In this document: positions 1 through 9,587 of the stretch, one piece after another
How the letters are laid out: each line of letters begins with the position of its first letter
How positions within the stretch are numbered: the first letter of the stretch is position 1
Origin: Alteromonadaceae bacterium 2753L.S.0a.02
GTDB lineage: Bacteria; Pseudomonadota; Gammaproteobacteria; Pseudomonadales; Cellvibrionaceae
Length of the DNA stretch: 64,000 nucleotides
Assembly (NCBI GenBank): GCA_007827375.1
Contig: VISH01000002.1
Coordinates: forward strand, 3,559,001 to 3,623,000
Direction: 5' to 3'
Program-made: the position numbers and the translations under genes
Notes under the pieces: model-generated
Seen by the model: only the letters and a program-made list of their open reading frames with translations
The model's database searches: none
What the model was told of the DNA's origin: nothing

Positions 1-961
1 TACGCTTAAATACATCCGGGCCATCCTGATCCAAACCGAACACAAAACTTCCATTAATCATTATTCCCAAATCGTGCAAACGCTTACAAACCTCATCGTA
101 CTTGCGCTTGAGATTCTGCCGTTTGTTGGTGGCGAGCAAATTAAACTCATTAACGCTCTCAAAACCGACAAATACACTTCGCATACCTGCATTCGCAGAT
201 TTTTCAATTAAGTTCCCTTTTAAGATGGCATCGACTGTTGCTGCGCCTTGAAATATACGTCCCATTCCTTGCATTCCATCAAACAAACCCGAAGCAAAGC
301 GTCTGTCTGCCAATAAGTGATCATCCAAAAAATACAGGTGTTTACCCGGTAGGCGATTAATTTCAGCGAGCGCATCATCTACCCTCTGGGTATAAAACGA
401 CTTTCCACCGGCAAAAAAAGCATCTTTGTAACAGAAGTCGCAATGGAAAGGGCAGCCCCTGGAAACAACAATCGAATTAGGCACTAAATATAAGTGGCGT
501 TTAATAAGATCCCTACGCACGGGGGGCAAACAATTTAAGCTCCGCTTTGTGGAAAAGTATCGTTTTTTAGCTGTGCCGTTTTGAAAATCGCGTAAAAACA
601 AGGGAAAGGTTTCTTCACCAGGCCCGATAAAAATCGCATCGGCATGCTCGGCTGCCTCGTCTGGTAAAGAGGTAACATGCAGCCCACCCAATATTACAAA
701 GCAACCCTGTTGGCGGTAGGTGTCTGCGATTTTGTAAGCTCTATAAGCATTGGTGATATAAACCTGTATCACAACCAAATCAGGGATATCGTTCGTACTT
801 AAGGCTTCAACATGCTGATCAACAATCTCAACATCGTCATCAGCAGGTAAGTAAGCCGCAAGGGTAGCTAAGCCCAGCGGTGGAAATAACGCGTATTTAA
901 TGGGGCGAAAAAACGGGCTTTCGGCCTCTACCAAAGAAGGGAGAATCATTTTTACCTTCAT
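1..961 (-). CDS. B12-binding radical SAM protein (partial, 3' end outside window)
   Basis: The gene runs off the left edge, so only about the first 320 codons are present. The N-terminal part resembles a cobalamin-binding fold (ILGGLHVTSLPDEA, then a GPGEETF segment). A radical SAM core follows with the cluster motif CPFHCDFC, whose three cysteines in CxxxCxxC spacing bind the 4Fe-4S cluster. A later FVGFESVN segment also fits the family. This architecture occurs in methyltransferases and other B12-dependent radical SAM enzymes, and the substrate cannot be told. The ATG at 959-961 is preceded by an AAGGAAG ribosome-binding site. The downstream neighbour is unknown. Confidence 0.88.
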   Translation of the reverse strand, partial: MKVKMILPSLVEAESPFFRPIKYALFPPLGLATLAAYLPADDDVEIVDQHVEALSTNDIPDLVVIQVYITNAYRAYKIADTYRQQGCFVILGGLHVTSLPDEAAEHADAIFIGPGEETFPLFLRDFQNGTAKKRYFSTKRSLNCLPPVRRDLIKRHLYLVPNSIVVSRGCPFHCDFCYKDAFFAGGKSFYTQRVDDALAEINRLPGKHLYFLDDHLLADRRFASGLFDGMQGMGRIFQGAATVDAILKGNLIEKSANAGMRSVFVGFESVNEFNLLATNKRQNLKRKYDEVCKRLHDLGIMINGSFVFGLDQDGPDVFKR

Positions 962-1130
962 CGGGCTTCCTTCGAGGAGTGTTTTTGTGAAAGAGCAGTG
1001 TAATGGCCATTTTAGGCAAGCTTAAGGTAGAAATGTGATGGATTATGGCGCCCAATATAAGCATTCCCATGAGGAGGCTTTTCAGTTTAGTAAATTATAT
1101 CTTGCGCAGTTTAACCGACCCTCGCAGCAG

Positions 1131-1514
1131 TCACTGTTTTGGACGCTCAAAACGTTTTCGATAGTGATAGAGACTTGTATTACCACTTTCCAATTCTTCG
1201 TTGAATTCAAAATCGATAGAAAAACTTTTCCCGTAAGCAGCCAGTTTATACAACATTAAATTCCAAACACCCATAGATTCCGTTTGGAAATACCTTTTAA
1301 GCTCAATAACCAGATGATGCAACTCCGAAGAGGCGCTATTAGTGAGCCTATCCCCAGTACTCGCCTCTATATATTCGCCTTTCCAAACGGCTTTATCCAC
1401 CGCGTTATGATCAGCAATTGCACAGGCGGATAATGATAGGTGATCATCTATCGCTCCCACTTCGTTGAATAAAACCTGCCCAATTTTTGTGTAGATTTCT
1501 TGATCTTTCGTGAA
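1131..1514 (-). pseudogene. YezG-like immunity protein remnant, copy 1 (no good start codon)
   Basis: The open frame ends LHHLVIELKRYF...GKSFSIDFEFNEEL, a pattern like the YezG/DUF600 immunity family (conserved helix, then a GKFKIDFDYED-type strand). The frame is open up to a stop at 1515-1517, and the family-like N-terminus (QEIYTKIGQVLFNEV) is present, but its only upstream initiator position is an ACG at 1509-1511. The first usable start, a GTG at 1458-1460, would lose that N-terminus. The original ATG was probably mutated, although ACG initiation is not excluded. A near-identical second copy lies at 3806-4113. No partner toxin gene is visible. The family call is from pattern recognition only. 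Confidence 0.5.
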
Positions 1515-1684
1515 TTAGCAACCCACATGCTTAATAGACTTTCGGAACGCTGGAGCACCGGTTTAGTGTATTTCCCGTTTTATTTATGGTTTTAGCTAGA
1601 TTCGGAGCCTACTCAGAGAGAGCCGTTTTCTTTAGTAATGGAATCGATAGTGGCTTATCGGCTTGTACTTACCAGGATTAACTA

Positions 1685-3718
1685 TTAATCACCGCGAATA
1701 TCGATGCGTTGCAATTCCTGAATTATTCCACCCTGCAAAACACCTTCTACCAGCTGGTACTTCAAGAGCGCAAATATACGATCTCCCCAAAAAATCGGCC
1801 TTGATGAACCGTACCAATCGTAACAGGAAATCTCACAATCCTCGTCGTTTAACCATATAACGGTTCTGTCACCCTCCAATACGCCTGCAGGTTGCAAAAT
1901 TAATTCGCCGGATACTCGAGTGTAGCGCATATCGGTAAAGTCTTCTGCGTATATATTGTAGCCTTTCGAGTCCTTCTTAACTTCGCCAGACTCATTAAAC
2001 ACCGGAATGCCGAATATACCGCCGTCGCCGCCGGGCTTATAAAAAAAACCGTGACTTCGGCTTTCAGCCAATTGGCTATTTTGTTCCGTATAAGTGTCGA
2101 CGATGTGCACATCGTCGTGTAAAGATAAGGTTTGGTACTGTATCGAATCCTCAGGGTCATAACCAACCAACAACATGTTTTTTCCAATAGGATGTAATTG
2201 CTCGACCTCCATAGCCGTTGTTAAATTAATCGGCGAATTACTGTGCGTGAGATCGAACACATACACCTCTGATGTGTATGTATCCTCATTAGCACTGCTG
2301 TAAATCAGCGTGTCACCAACAAATCGATTGATTTTGTGCCCACTGCTGGATTTTTGCTCCAGCGTCAAATACTTCGACTCATCCCAATCGCTTACACCTC
2401 GATTAAATTCTTCGACTGGAATGCTAGTCGCCAATGTGATACCCGGATCGTATTCCGCACCAAACCAGCGCTCGCCCTCAGAGTTATCTCGAGCCAGCAA
2501 ATGAAGGAATTCACCATTTTGTTTAAAAGAAAATTGATTGATAGGGAGGCCCTTAATCTTGACCAATCCCGGCGTACCACTACCGAAAGGTACTCGAACA
2601 ATTACAGAATACCTATAGCTTGGGTAACGTTCATAGTATTTAGATCGGGCAAAACGCCTTAACTCATCATCTGGCACCTGTGCGTATTCCCTGTTCCACT
2701 CAGACCCACGCATCCAAAAATAAAATGCATCGGGAGAAGCGTAGTATTCCTTCAATTCCGCACCCATTACCGACTTTGCGGTACATTGGAATTCGTCAAT
2801 ATTAAGAGGACAGACAACGACGGTAGAAAGCTGAATATAACGCGAAGTCAAAACGGGAGTGTAAATGTCGTGCTGAGAAAACAAAGGGTAGGGTATTGCA
2901 GGTTTACCAAAGTCGTCGACTTTTGCTGCAATGGGTGAGAGCTTCTTGAGATCGAAACCCGGTATATCATCCTCTTCTAAGAGCTGTTCCAGATTATTGA
3001 GGTAAAAAACGAAGTTATTTCCTACAATACGACCTGCATAGTTATCCTCTGAATAATAATCTAGCGAACCGACAAGATAAGCGGATTTTCTAGAAAACTT
3101 CCCGAGTTCGTCGAGTTCAAAAAATACGTACTCTGTGCTTTCGTTTTCATAACTATAACCGATTACCAACACGGCATTGCCATGAATCAACAATTCATCA
3201 TACCAGGCATCATGTTTCCACGTTTCAGGCTGCAAATCTATTTCATCCGCTTTGTTTAGCTGTGAACCGATATGAATGCTGTACAGCCTGCCTCTGCGAA
3301 GTACAATTAAATAATCACCTTTTCGTTTAACGATACCACCCTCGTCTACAGAGGCTTCCTGATTATTGGTGATTGAAACCCCATCTACGCGCATCAACGC
3401 TTCCACGCTATCAGATTCATACATGTCTACACCCATAGAAGCACGAATACCCGAAACCAGTATTTCCTCAATAGCCGGATCAGCATTATCAGAAAGTTTT
3501 GAAAGCCCGTCTCCAGTTCGCCGCTTGAGCGCATAGTCCTTCAATTTTTCAAGCGCTCGTTCACGCGCTTTTAAGTAAGCTACCGCTTCTTCTACGGATT
3601 GGTATTTTATTAAGGAATCAGCGCTTTCGTACTGCTCTAGGGTTGGCTGGGCGCAGGAGCTTAGTAATATGATGAAGGGGATAATAAATTGTTTTTCGAA
3701 TATTTTGATCATTTTCAT
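1685..3718 (-). CDS. Secreted lipoprotein with beta-propeller domain (PF09826-like)
   Basis: About 677 residues. A short hydrophobic signal ends in the lipobox LSSC, so the mature protein is probably a lipoprotein with an N-terminal lipidated cysteine. After a charged helical stretch comes a segment like the entry to the Beta_propel family (VDEGGIVKRKGDYLIVLRRG), followed by repeated strand-rich units including DLTHSNSPINL. Members of that family are extracytoplasmic proteins of unknown activity. The ATG at 3716-3718 was preferred to a GTG two codons upstream; a weak GGAG lies further 5'. The gene is isolated, and directly repeated YezG-like remnants flank it on both sides. Confidence 0.72.
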   Translation of the reverse strand: MKMIKIFEKQFIIPFIILLSSCAQPTLEQYESADSLIKYQSVEEAVAYLKARERALEKLKDYALKRRTGDGLSKLSDNADPAIEEILVSGIRASMGVDMYESDSVEALMRVDGVSITNNQEASVDEGGIVKRKGDYLIVLRRGRLYSIHIGSQLNKADEIDLQPETWKHDAWYDELLIHGNAVLVIGYSYENESTEYVFFELDELGKFSRKSAYLVGSLDYYSEDNYAGRIVGNNFVFYLNNLEQLLEEDDIPGFDLKKLSPIAAKVDDFGKPAIPYPLFSQHDIYTPVLTSRYIQLSTVVVCPLNIDEFQCTAKSVMGAELKEYYASPDAFYFWMRGSEWNREYAQVPDDELRRFARSKYYERYPSYRYSVIVRVPFGSGTPGLVKIKGLPINQFSFKQNGEFLHLLARDNSEGERWFGAEYDPGITLATSIPVEEFNRGVSDWDESKYLTLEQKSSSGHKINRFVGDTLIYSSANEDTYTSEVYVFDLTHSNSPINLTTAMEVEQLHPIGKNMLLVGYDPEDSIQYQTLSLHDDVHIVDTYTEQNSQLAESRSHGFFYKPGGDGGIFGIPVFNESGEVKKDSKGYNIYAEDFTDMRYTRVSGELILQPAGVLEGDRTVIWLNDEDCEISCYDWYGSSRPIFWGDRIFALLKYQLVEGVLQGGIIQELQRIDIRGD

Positions 3719-3805
3719 AAACACACGTATTAAAAAACTCCATTAGCAGACACAGTTAATCTGTCCGCATTTAGCCTTACCATCGCGCTTTTAGCATCTC
3801 AGCAA

Positions 3806-4113
3806 TCATTGTTTTGGACGTTCAAAACGTTTTCGATTGTGATAGAGACTTGTATTACCACTTTCCAATTCTTCGTTGAATTCAAAATCGATAGAAAAAC
3901 TTTTCCCGTAAGGAGCCAGTTTATACAACATTAAATTCCAAACATCCATAGATTCGGTTTGGAAATGCTTTTTAAGCTCAACAACCAAATGATGCAACTC
4001 CAAAGAGGCGCTATTAGTGAGCCTATCCCCTGTACTCGCCTGTATATATTCGCCTTTCCAAACGGCTTTATCTACCGTGTTATGATCAGTAATTGCACAG
4101 TCGGATAATGATA
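3806..4113 (-). pseudogene. YezG-like immunity protein remnant, copy 2 (5' end replaced by IS66 fragment)
   Basis: This stretch matches the copy at 1131-1443 with only scattered differences, in the same orientation, through the C-terminal residues FNEELESGNTSLYH and the shared end RKRFERPKQ. Similarity stops abruptly at the GATAATGATAG junction near 4113. Beyond it the minus-strand frame reads through DNA that belongs, on the plus strand, to an IS66 transposase fragment. The conserved N-terminus is therefore missing and the copy is probably non-functional. Confidence 0.6.
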
Positions 4114-4290
4114 GCGGGTTGCGCTTTGACGATACCGTATCGGTTGAAGAAATTCGAGTAGCAACACCTGAATTAGAGGGCACAGACAGCGATCGTTATG
4201 ACATTATTGATGAAAAAGTGACGTGCCGACTGGCACAGAAACCCAGCAGCTACGTTATCTTGACGTACATACAACCGGTAATTAAACAGA
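4114..4290 (+). mobile_element. IS66-family transposase fragment
   Basis: The plus-strand frame encodes GLRFDDTVSVEEI, then DEKVTCRLAQKPSSYVILTY and IQPVIK. This resembles the part of an IS66-family TnpC that carries an IDEKVTYRLAQ...SYVVLKY...PVIK block. Only about 55-60 codons of recognisable similarity remain; the following residues up to the stop at 4337 look unrelated. No terminal repeats or other IS66 genes are nearby, so this is a decayed remnant. It abuts the truncated YezG-like copy. Confidence 0.6.
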
Positions 4291-4395
4291 GTGTGCTGGA
4301 CAGACACTCCAGAAAGAAAAATAGTGCGCATGGCTAAGACTGATTAGCACTTTCCGGAGTACCTACCCCCTTTAGAGTGCTGAGTTAACAATAGT

Positions 4396-4427
4396 AAAAA
4401 GCGCGACATTCCCATGCCGCGCTTTTT
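4396..4427. terminator. Intrinsic terminator (bidirectional)
   Basis: A perfect 10-bp stem, AAAAAGCGCG paired with CGCGCTTTTT, with a 12-nt loop. It lies just 3' of the CBM-containing gene on the minus strand, and the flanking A and T runs make it usable in both directions. Confidence 0.85.
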
Positions 4428-4452
4428 ATTCAGAGTCTCCTGGCTGGAGGGA

Positions 4453-7400
4453 TTACTGGCACCCTCCCAGGTTTGACCAGGAGGGATCACTTCCCGGTAC
4501 CGTTGAGGTGTACCAGTTCGCAACGAAGAGCGTGTTTTGGTAAACCATTTGGTCACCGGCGTTGGCGTGGTTAAAGGGTCCACCGGACCAATCTCTGGCT
4601 GTCCAATTCGGGTAAACGTTAACGCCGGCACAGCTGCCATTACCGCCCGAAGAAGACGAGCTGGAACTTGAAGACGAACTGGTTGAGCCCGTCGAGGAAC
4701 TAGTGGTAGAAGAGCTACTGGAAGAAGAACTGCTACTGGAACTGGAGCTCGTTGAACCATTGCATCCCACTGGTCCACCACCACCCCATTGAGTTGAGCA
4801 GGTCTCAATACCGATGCACTGGGCGTTATTTTCCCAACCCCAGCCGATGCTTTGGTTCTGGCACGTCGCGAACAGAGTACCGTACCAATTACACTGGCAG
4901 CTAGTGCCCCCTGAAGAACTGGAGCTGCTTGATGAACTGGAGCTTGAACTCGATGAAGTCGAGCTGGATGCGCTTGAAGAACTGCTGGACGAACTTGAAG
5001 CACTGCTCGACGAACTCGATGAACTGCTCGATGAGGTGGAGCTGCTGGCACTGGACGAGGAGCTGCTAGAAGAACTGCTGGACGAACTCAATCCCCCGGG
5101 GAAATCCGACGCATCGTCCATGGCCGTTCCCGCCTGATATTCCACCGCGTTGCTGTAACCATCACCATCCAGGTCGCCGGCACCGTCGGCGATATTAAAC
5201 GGATCGAGCGAATAACTCACCTCAACACTGTCGGGTATCAAGTCGTTATCCTGGTCTCCGGGGAAACTTAAAATAACGCCCCATGTTACTGCCAGGCTGT
5301 CTACTGCCGGCCCATCACTCACGCCGATCACGGTCGTGTACTGCCCGGCATCTTCAGCGGACAGGCTGCCCGAAACAACACCGGTTTCGCTATCGAGATG
5401 CAAACCCGTAGGCAGATTGTTGGCGGAATAAAATAGGGTGTTGCCGTCGGCGTCACTGGCGCTCAGTTGGAAATTCACGCTCTCGCCTTCCTGGAAAATC
5501 CGTGCTTGTGGGTCGCTGAGTACCGGGGCTGTATTGGTCGTTTGCTGTGGAATACTCAGGTACAAACTGGTGCTGTCCAAGCTGCGCGAGGCAAAACCCG
5601 GACCGGCCCATTCCACACTTAGAGATTCGGGGCCCCAGGCATCGAACACATCAAGCTGAAAATTATGATAGCCCTCGTTCAGCGTTATTGTGCCGGATGT
5701 GGGTTTGCTCCAGAAACCGGTGTTATTCACCACCATCGAGCCGTTAATACTTAATTGACTGCCGTCGTCGGCGTCGGAAACAAAAGTATATTGACCGGCT
5801 TGTGGAATATAAATTAATGCGGTAAAGCGCAACGCAAAGTTATCGTCGCGTTGCCGCAAGCCAAGATCGAAAGACGTGGTTGTGCCAGAACTCACCACCA
5901 TTTCGTTATCCAGGTTAGGCATTTCGAAACCCGTGGTTTCGTAGTAGGCGTAATTTATTCCGCTACTACTGCTGAAATTGGGATCGATACGCTCAATCCA
6001 CGCTTCGACAATATTAGCGCCCGCTTCATGGACCAATGTCTTTGCCAGCGGCGGCATAGCATCGGTACCAATACCTTTAATTAAATGTAAAGCTGTTGAA
6101 CGCTCTGGAAACTGCGGCGTAATAATATAGGGATCGATGAGGCCGAAATCGCGATTACTATTGCCGTAAATAAGATTCTGCTGCGTCAGCTGGCTGGTAA
6201 AGCGTGCATCGAATTGTGCGCGACCGGTCGCGGGCTGGTGACAATAACTGCAGTTGCTGTCTAACCAACTGCGCGCGCGTGTTTCCAGTGAAGCACTGGC
6301 GTCGTCAATATTTGCCGCTTTAATTAAGTCCGCCACCTGGCTTTCGCTCAGTGTGGTATCGAAAATATTCAGATGACTCCAGGTTTCCAATTGGTTGGCA
6401 ACAATTCCGCCTGGGTAATGCAAGTTGCCGTTGAGTTGATGCGTGCGCGGCCCAAGCGCGCCGCCTGCGCCATCTGTATGGCAGGTGGTACACTGCGAGC
6501 GAGAGGGGAACAGCCAGGTTTGTGTACGGCTGCTACCATCGGCCAAGTGTACGGTGTAGTCGGCAGTTTCGCTGGTTGTAAGTAAATCCGCATCGCTCAG
6601 GTCTGAGCGCCAGCGATAGGTAAGGCCATACCATTTTTCATTTTCCCCAAGCACCAGCAGCCGTGTTTCCAAGCGTGCTCGAATGCTCGGGTCATTCTCA
6701 TCCAAGGGTAATTCAAAGTGCTTCATCAATACCGTACCAATGGGGTATTGAAAATTACCTAATTCAGAAAACACAATTTTTTCGCTGGCGCTATCGCGGT
6801 TGCCATCGTTTGGAATGGCGATCCAGCGCTGTTTAAACGCGCCGTCGCTCCAAAAAGGTTGGTTTAAGTCGTAAGGGATAAAGTAATCGGCGACCTCAAA
6901 ATTGACCAGATCATCAAAAATGCCCAGCATAGAAATCTGCCCTGGGGCATCGACCAGTGGCCCGCTGTTACGCGCGAGTGCGAAGATTGAAGCGTCCTCA
7001 CTGGCAACGTCGCCAAGAAATAATTCGCCATTATTATCCTGCCCCCAGGTTGCCAGGCTGCCCGGTGTAAAGGTGAGTAAGCGGTCAAAACTCGCGCCCA
7101 GGCCATCATCATCTAGAGTAATCGCCCACACATAATCTGTCATGTAATCGCCAGCGATGTACTTACCGTAAAGCTCCGGAAACTTTGAGCCGCGATACAC
7201 ATAGCCACCAATAATCGATTGCGATTCATCGCGGCTGAAGTCGAGAAGCGGGTCGGTAAGTTCGCCTCTAATCGTTTCAGGAGGATCGTAATCGCCCGCA
7301 ACGTTGCCTTCGCGGAATGGCCAGCCATAGTTTTTACCGAGCTCGACAATATTAATTTCATCGCGCGAGAGATTGCCCACTTCACTCAACCAAATGCGAC

Positions 7401-8448
7401 CGGTTACGGCATCCAACGTCATACGGTGCGGATTGCGGTTACCCACTGTGGCAAACTCTTCATACACACCACTTTCACCCACCCAGGGGTTATCATCGGG
7501 AATACAGTAAAAATTCCCGGTAACTTCTTCATAAACGCCATTGGCGAAATTATTTTCCGGGCTGGCCTCATTCATTCGTCGCACTGGCACATGAGTGCCT
7601 GCAGGGCAAGTCCAGGTGCCATCCCCATTGGGTGTTACATCGGTGGCGATACGAATAATGCCGCCTTCGAAATTATCCGTAATGCGTTGCGACGTGTTGT
7701 AACGAACCTGCTCACCAATCGCCAACCACAAATAGCCATCGTTATCGAAGGTTAAACCGCCGCCGCGGTGTGACGCGTTGTAGAGTTGAATATTCAGTAA
7801 GGTGCGTTCGCTGTCTGGATCGGCGGTGTTGGTTTGGGGATTAAAGGTGAAACGAGAGAGGCGCAAATAGGCATCGTAAAAAACCTGATCTTGTTCGTCT
7901 TGAAAGCTCTCGGGCACCGAGTTATTGCAGGGGTGATTCGCTACGCCGTTGGTTTTAAATTCGCCCTCCAACTCAAATTCCCCTGGAATTGTGGGGTGCG
8001 GCCCCACCACGCCGCAGCGCGATGTGTAATACACATAAAAATAATTGGCGTAGGGTGAGCCTTCCTGGCCGAACTCCGGATGCACCACCATATTCAAAAA
8101 ACCGCCATCAAAAACGTTGGCAACCCGATCACGCAAGTCGAGCACAACGTTAGATGAGGTGACATTTGGTGTATTCTCGAACGCTTGAATAACACCGGAA
8201 CGCGAAGCCGCGAACAACTGATTATTCGACGGGTTCGCGGTAATGGCTAAGGTTAAATCGAGGTCCAGGTTGGTAAAAACCGGCTCGGCCGTCCAATCGG
8301 AATTGCTTGGGTCGAGTGGTTTTGCTGTAGGTAAAGTACCGTTTAAAAACGGCGCAACAGCAACATTCTGATCAATACCGCTGGGCCCAGCCAGCGCGCT
8401 TTGAAATAAAAATACAGCAATGGTAAATGTTAGAAAACGACGTTTCAT
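4453..8448 (-). CDS. Secreted PQQ-dehydrogenase-like / di-heme cytochrome / PA14 / CBM10-CBM5 multidomain protein
   Basis: 1331 residues. A signal peptide ends near ALA20. Residues about 55-490 form a glucose/sorbosone-dehydrogenase-like propeller (SHRGGGLTFDNDGYLWLAIGE, with His227 in the position of the sGDH catalytic base). Residues about 505-825 resemble SO2930-type cytochromes with two heme motifs, CTTCH (653-657) and CSYCH (733-737). A PA14-like domain follows (about 830-965), then a putative-Ig domain (about 970-1060) and a DxDxD calcium-binding stretch (about 1065-1105). A poly-Ser linker, a CBM10-like module (CQCNWYG...), a second poly-Ser linker and a C-terminal CBM5/12-like module (YPNWTARDW...) complete it. 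The likely role is an extracellular, polysaccharide-anchored oxidoreductase that could feed electrons to LPMOs; that role is inference. The ATG has a GGGGGC ribosome-binding site. Confidence 0.88.
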   Translation of the reverse strand: MKRRFLTFTIAVFLFQSALAGPSGIDQNVAVAPFLNGTLPTAKPLDPSNSDWTAEPVFTNLDLDLTLAITANPSNNQLFAASRSGVIQAFENTPNVTSSNVVLDLRDRVANVFDGGFLNMVVHPEFGQEGSPYANYFYVYYTSRCGVVGPHPTIPGEFELEGEFKTNGVANHPCNNSVPESFQDEQDQVFYDAYLRLSRFTFNPQTNTADPDSERTLLNIQLYNASHRGGGLTFDNDGYLWLAIGEQVRYNTSQRITDNFEGGIIRIATDVTPNGDGTWTCPAGTHVPVRRMNEASPENNFANGVYEEVTGNFYCIPDDNPWVGESGVYEEFATVGNRNPHRMTLDAVTGRIWLSEVGNLSRDEINIVELGKNYGWPFREGNVAGDYDPPETIRGELTDPLLDFSRDESQSIIGGYVYRGSKFPELYGKYIAGDYMTDYVWAITLDDDGLGASFDRLLTFTPGSLATWGQDNNGELFLGDVASEDASIFALARNSGPLVDAPGQISMLGIFDDLVNFEVADYFIPYDLNQPFWSDGAFKQRWIAIPNDGNRDSASEKIVFSELGNFQYPIGTVLMKHFELPLDENDPSIRARLETRLLVLGENEKWYGLTYRWRSDLSDADLLTTSETADYTVHLADGSSRTQTWLFPSRSQCTTCHTDGAGGALGPRTHQLNGNLHYPGGIVANQLETWSHLNIFDTTLSESQVADLIKAANIDDASASLETRARSWLDSNCSYCHQPATGRAQFDARFTSQLTQQNLIYGNSNRDFGLIDPYIITPQFPERSTALHLIKGIGTDAMPPLAKTLVHEAGANIVEAWIERIDPNFSSSSGINYAYYETTGFEMPNLDNEMVVSSGTTTSFDLGLRQRDDNFALRFTALIYIPQAGQYTFVSDADDGSQLSINGSMVVNNTGFWSKPTSGTITLNEGYHNFQLDVFDAWGPESLSVEWAGPGFASRSLDSTSLYLSIPQQTTNTAPVLSDPQARIFQEGESVNFQLSASDADGNTLFYSANNLPTGLHLDSETGVVSGSLSAEDAGQYTTVIGVSDGPAVDSLAVTWGVILSFPGDQDNDLIPDSVEVSYSLDPFNIADGAGDLDGDGYSNAVEYQAGTAMDDASDFPGGLSSSSSSSSSSSSSASSSTSSSSSSSSSSSASSSSSSSSSASSSTSSSSSSSSSSSSSSSGGTSCQCNWYGTLFATCQNQSIGWGWENNAQCIGIETCSTQWGGGGPVGCNGSTSSSSSSSSSSSSSSTTSSSTGSTSSSSSSSSSSSGGNGSCAGVNVYPNWTARDWSGGPFNHANAGDQMVYQNTLFVANWYTSTVPGSDPSWSNLGGCQ
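4665..5095 (-). repeat. Poly-serine linker coding repeats
   Basis: Two runs of serine codons (mixed AGC/AGT/TCC/TCG-type, with occasional Ala, Thr or Gly) encode the linkers on either side of the CBM10-like module. On the plus strand the same DNA reads as a spurious Glu/Leu-rich frame. Such linkers are a hallmark of Cellvibrio- and Saccharophagus-type secreted enzymes. The codon mixture shows this is not a simple homopolymer slippage tract. Confidence 0.85.
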
Positions 8449-9133
8449 GCTAGCCCCCAGCTATGCTTTTATAATAATTCGCAGTCTAACGCAGAGAAAT
8501 TTACATACACAGCGTAATTTTAACAAGACACGTTCGCACTTAATCAAATGAGAACTCGCGCACCTTACGAGACAACGAAATTCACAAAATAAACTATTTA
8601 AACATATGTACATGATGATTTATCTGACATGCGCCACACAGCAATTTCAAAATTGGTTCAGCAAATATGATTTGGTACAAATATTAATGTCACTTAGGCA
8701 GTTTTTTATGTTCGGACTTAAATCTAAAGATATTTACCACGTGAATCATTCCAGCAATCGCAGTCAATGTTGCAGAATTTACGCCCTTAGGCTTGGTACA
8801 ACATCTGTGATAGCTGGTTACTCTATTTATGTTAAACCACTACAAATATGTCACTGCTATGACGTTCAGAAAATTTATTCTTGGGGAACGTTTCTCTAAC
8901 GGAGCTTTTCTACACACGGCTTTTACAGAAAAAACTGTATGTGTGATTAGCTGCCAGTGAGCGGCGCATGCGACACAAGCGCGGAATTGGCAGGTCGGTG
9001 ATTATCGTTGGGTAACGACAAATGTTACAGAATTGTGTTATTAATAATTTGGCCGTAAGCCGGCTTATTTCAGGTTTAGGCTAAAAGTAGACATTTGTGT
9101 ATGCGCTATTCAAGCTCGTATTTTTATTAAATA
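8449..9133. other. Gene-free AT-rich interval
   Basis: About 685 bp between the multidomain oxidoreductase and the IS1182 remnant. It should contain the promoter of the minus-strand gene ending the interval, but I could not pick a convincing one. A plus-strand frame at 8606-8899 has no ribosome-binding site and no recognisable product. GC-rich segments near 8945-9000 differ from the surroundings and may be old insertion debris. Confidence 0.5.
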
Positions 9134-9379
9134 TTAAATGCTGTGAAGATTGCTGGCGGAGTAAATGCGTGAGTCGATATTAAGTGACGCAGAATTTTGG
9201 AAAGGCTCTGGAGCACCACCCGCATCGTTGTTAAAATCCTTTTCGAGCGAGGAAAGATTTAAAACATGATCGACGATTAAACACACCGTCGCTTCAAAAC
9301 TTCCCTCTGTGATTTTCTCGTCGGGAATTACCGCTACAAATTCCCCTTGCTTTTCGTTGCCGTGCTTGTAGTTCGTCAT
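9134..9379 (-). pseudogene. IS1182-family transposase N-terminal remnant
   Basis: The 81-residue frame begins with YKH and continues GEFVAVIPDEKITEGSFEAT, then LIVDHVLNLSSLEKDFNNDA, which matches the start of IS1182-type transposases (YKH...VIP.....PGSFE....LIDH.LDLS.....YNND). After GGAPEPFQ the frame becomes irregular, as if frameshifted from a PAVLLKIILFAYSRG-type segment, and it stops. No DDE catalytic region remains. It lies immediately beyond the last attC-like site of the cassette run. Confidence 0.65.
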
Positions 9380-9470
9380 TTCAGACTCCGTTAAGCGGCG
9401 GTTTCGCTTATTTTAAATCTGTTGAGATTTCCTATCCCCTGGCTTTGCATTTTCTTTAGTTTATCGACAG

Positions 9471-9587
9471 CTTCAACGCCGCGCTCAGACGGCTGTATGG
9501 CAGAGTGTAGTTTTGTGGGATAATGAGCGAAGCGAACCCACAAAACGAAGCGGCGCAATGCAGCTCGACTGCAGCGCCTTGTTAGCG
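9471..9587 (-). repeat. attC-like recombination site (cassette A end)
   Basis: On the minus strand the site opens CGCTAACAAGGCGCTGCAG directly after the stop of the preceding gene and closes GAGCGCGGCGTTGAAG. The arms pair imperfectly, as expected for attC R and L boxes. The centre holds the perfect inverted repeat TTTTGTGGG / CCCACAAAA. The core GTTGAAG misses the GTTRRRY consensus only at the last base. Position, orientation and architecture all fit a long attC. Confidence 0.68.

Noticed and set aside
4344..5137. Pro/Ala/Arg-rich (minus) and Glu/Leu-rich (plus) frames over the linker region
   Set aside because: They are other-frame readings of the poly-Ser linker DNA of the CBM protein.
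8606..8899. 97-codon plus-strand frame as a gene
   Set aside because: No ribosome-binding site, no recognisable domain, and unusual composition in an AT-rich intergenic stretch.
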